Shown here piece by piece: positions 62,888 through 64,000 of a DNA stretch of 64,000 nucleotides; position 1 is the stretch's first letter; each line of letters opens with the position of its first letter. Source of the stretch: Branchipolynoe longqiensis. Its lineage: Eukaryota > Annelida > Polychaeta > Phyllodocida > Polynoidae. The notes beneath the pieces were generated by a model that saw nothing but the letters and a program-made list of their open reading frames with translations, had not been told where the DNA came from and ran no database searches. The translations under genes were made by a program, and so were the position numbers. The stretch covers positions 106,188,844-106,252,843 of the forward strand of contig CM059191.1 in NCBI GenBank assembly GCA_030323885.1, written 5' to 3'.

Positions 62888-63080
62888 TTGCAATGGTGTC
62901 CGCACGATGGCTCCCCTCCCACGATGACGGGACTCACCAACGTCATTAGGCTTGCCCAGTCTGCAACGGGGCACCCTGCGCCTTGTGCATTCACGCTGTA
63001 CAGCCTGCGCCGTGGTGGTGTTCAGGTGCGCGCCATGATAGGAGGTCCGTCTGGCACAGTTCATGCCTATGCTCGGCCCC
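62888..63080 (+). pseudogene. Tyrosine recombinase C-terminal fragment
   Basis: Encodes LTNVIRLAQSA, then FTLYSLRRGGVQ (HxxR motif with His replaced by Tyr) and TVHAYARP near the expected nucleophile Tyr. A deletion seems to shorten the stretch between them. Similar to DIRS/Ngaro/Crypton recombinases, clearly inactive. Confidence 0.5.
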
Positions 63081-63214
63081 CAAGATGCTTACCTCTGTAT
63101 TTGGTTAAAGCATCTCGCGGCCTTCTCTCATTAGACTCAAGCATGTACGATTGTCATTTTTTGTTCATTAAAAAATCCAAATATATACCATTCATCTGTG
63201 TTCGCGTTGTTCAA

Positions 63215-63370
63215 TTGTCGATGTTGATTGCAACATGGTTAATTGAACAAGGCGGAGTTGGATACTTATTCAAACGGCCGCTGGCGCCACGTATACTCAA
63301 ACCTTAACATTAAATATGTATATCGCCCACGCCTAGTGGGTCTTTTGGAACTACGCCGAGTGAACTTACG
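63215..63370 (+). repeat. Dispersed repeat, uninterrupted copy
   Basis: Matches the two halves at 47960-48050 and 48363-48440 without the SINE, giving the empty-site reference for that insertion. Confidence 0.65.
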
Positions 63371-63419
63371 TAACAAATTGCTTCAAACTACTGCGTTAAC
63401 GTTGATAAAGTGCATAAGT

Positions 63420-64000
63420 ATGTGTGAAATGAGTGAGTTCAGCTCAGATCTGTTGGAGGACACCAAATCAGACATTGAAAATAAGGAGGTGGATTTCATT
63501 AGGAATTATGCTAATGCACGTACCGGTGCACCGGTGGTTCGGTCAGCGGCGACGCCATCTTGGAAATCACCATCTTGGAATTCCGGCCGTGCCGGTGCAG
63601 GAGAGTTCAAGATCCGCTGCCAGAACTGTGGATATGAACACCGCCGGGGAGTCTGCCCAGCTAAAGGCAAGGCTTGCATAGCCTGTCGGAAGATCGGGCA
63701 CTTCGGTAAAGTCTGTAGGAGCAGACTGGGCAGAGTCAACGAGCTTAACATCGAAGCGCCCGACCCTCACAATGCTGAGCAAGACCCGGATCCGGCAGAC
63801 GTCAATGTGCTGGCAACGGATCTGTTTGTCGGTGCCGTCGACCGGGGTGCTGGTCGGGATGCCAAGCTGTGGCACGCGATCATTCGGGTGAACGGTTGTC
63901 CTGTCAAGTTCAAGCTTGACACCGATTCGGAGGTGAACGTACTGCCGAGGTACGTCTTCGACAGGGTTGCTCCGGGGCGGCTGATGAACACCAGGTGTTC
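63420..64000 (+). CDS. Ty3/Gypsy gag-pol ORF, 3' partial
   Basis: Open from ATG 63420 to the window edge (193 codons). Acidic N-terminus, then two zinc knuckles: CQNCGYEHRRGVC (CX2CX3HX4C) and CIACRKIGHFGKVC (CX2CX4HX4C) at about 63617-63720, for RNA binding. A retropepsin start follows with VKFKLDTDSEVNVLP (about 63905-63950). The canonical protease triad is DTG; here it is DTD, which would be expected to impair activity. A longer capsid part is absent, so the gag is short or the start is internal to a larger element. RT should follow to the right. Confidence 0.75.
   Translation, partial: MCEMSEFSSDLLEDTKSDIENKEVDFIRNYANARTGAPVVRSAATPSWKSPSWNSGRAGAGEFKIRCQNCGYEHRRGVCPAKGKACIACRKIGHFGKVCRSRLGRVNELNIEAPDPHNAEQDPDPADVNVLATDLFVGAVDRGAGRDAKLWHAIIRVNGCPVKFKLDTDSEVNVLPRYVFDRVAPGRLMNTRC

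Overview
This is a eukaryotic, repeat-dominated window, most likely from a mollusc or another lophotrochozoan. The evidence is spliced genes with GT-AG introns, AATAAA signals, tRNA-headed SINEs, non-LTR elements with RNase H and ATC-type 3' tails, DIRS/Ngaro elements, PIF/Harbinger, Ty3/Gypsy and a Maverick/Polinton. The species cannot be named from the sequence. I see no ordinary single-copy host gene with confidence; nearly all coding sequence belongs to mobile elements.

Layout. (1) 1-2570: the 3' part of a GC-rich Ngaro/PAT-like tyrosine-recombinase (YR) retrotransposon, with RNase H, YR and B1-A2-B2 split direct repeats. (2) 2571 to about 15.5 kb: an AT-rich Maverick/Polinton whose PolB is interrupted by the Ngaro element. 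PolB and integrase are decayed, but the packaging ATPase, penton-like and major capsid ORFs are open. On the opposite strand of the right arm lies a four-exon gene for a mucin-like type I membrane glycoprotein. (3) 15557-18143: a second, degenerate Ngaro-like element, cut by a 500-bp assembly gap (18144-18643). (4) 18644-43620: two near-identical copies of a unit of about 9.7 kb. Each carries a non-LTR endonuclease preceded by a NADAR-domain ORF, a small spliced MADF/SANT-like gene, an RT-RNase H LINE and part of an acidic coiled-coil ORF. Copy 1 alone contains a 5.4-kb DIRS1-like element (about 20733-26165). (5) 43.6-55.1 kb: SINEs, a truncated Gypsy element and a solo LTR of the same family, a LINE pseudogene, a MITE family with 4-bp target duplications, a fold-back element and clusters of a GGGGTTTGCGATTTCC motif. 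(6) 55.1-61.7 kb: a PIF/Harbinger element with a Myb/SANT-like gene (+) and a three-exon transposase gene (-), its introns filled by later insertions, including a TIR element stuffed with about 930 bp of CACAGA-type repeat. (7) 61.7-64 kb: repeat monomers, a YR fragment and the start of another Ty3/Gypsy gag-pol ORF running off the window.

The most interesting items are the spliced glycoprotein gene on the Polinton arm, the NADAR ORF joined to a LINE endonuclease, the nested palindrome at the Ngaro B1/A2 junction, the TGTTGCGG-ended MITE family, and the 9.7-kb duplication whose left edge coincides with the assembly gap. The analysis is by reading only; family names rest on recognised motifs and no search was run.
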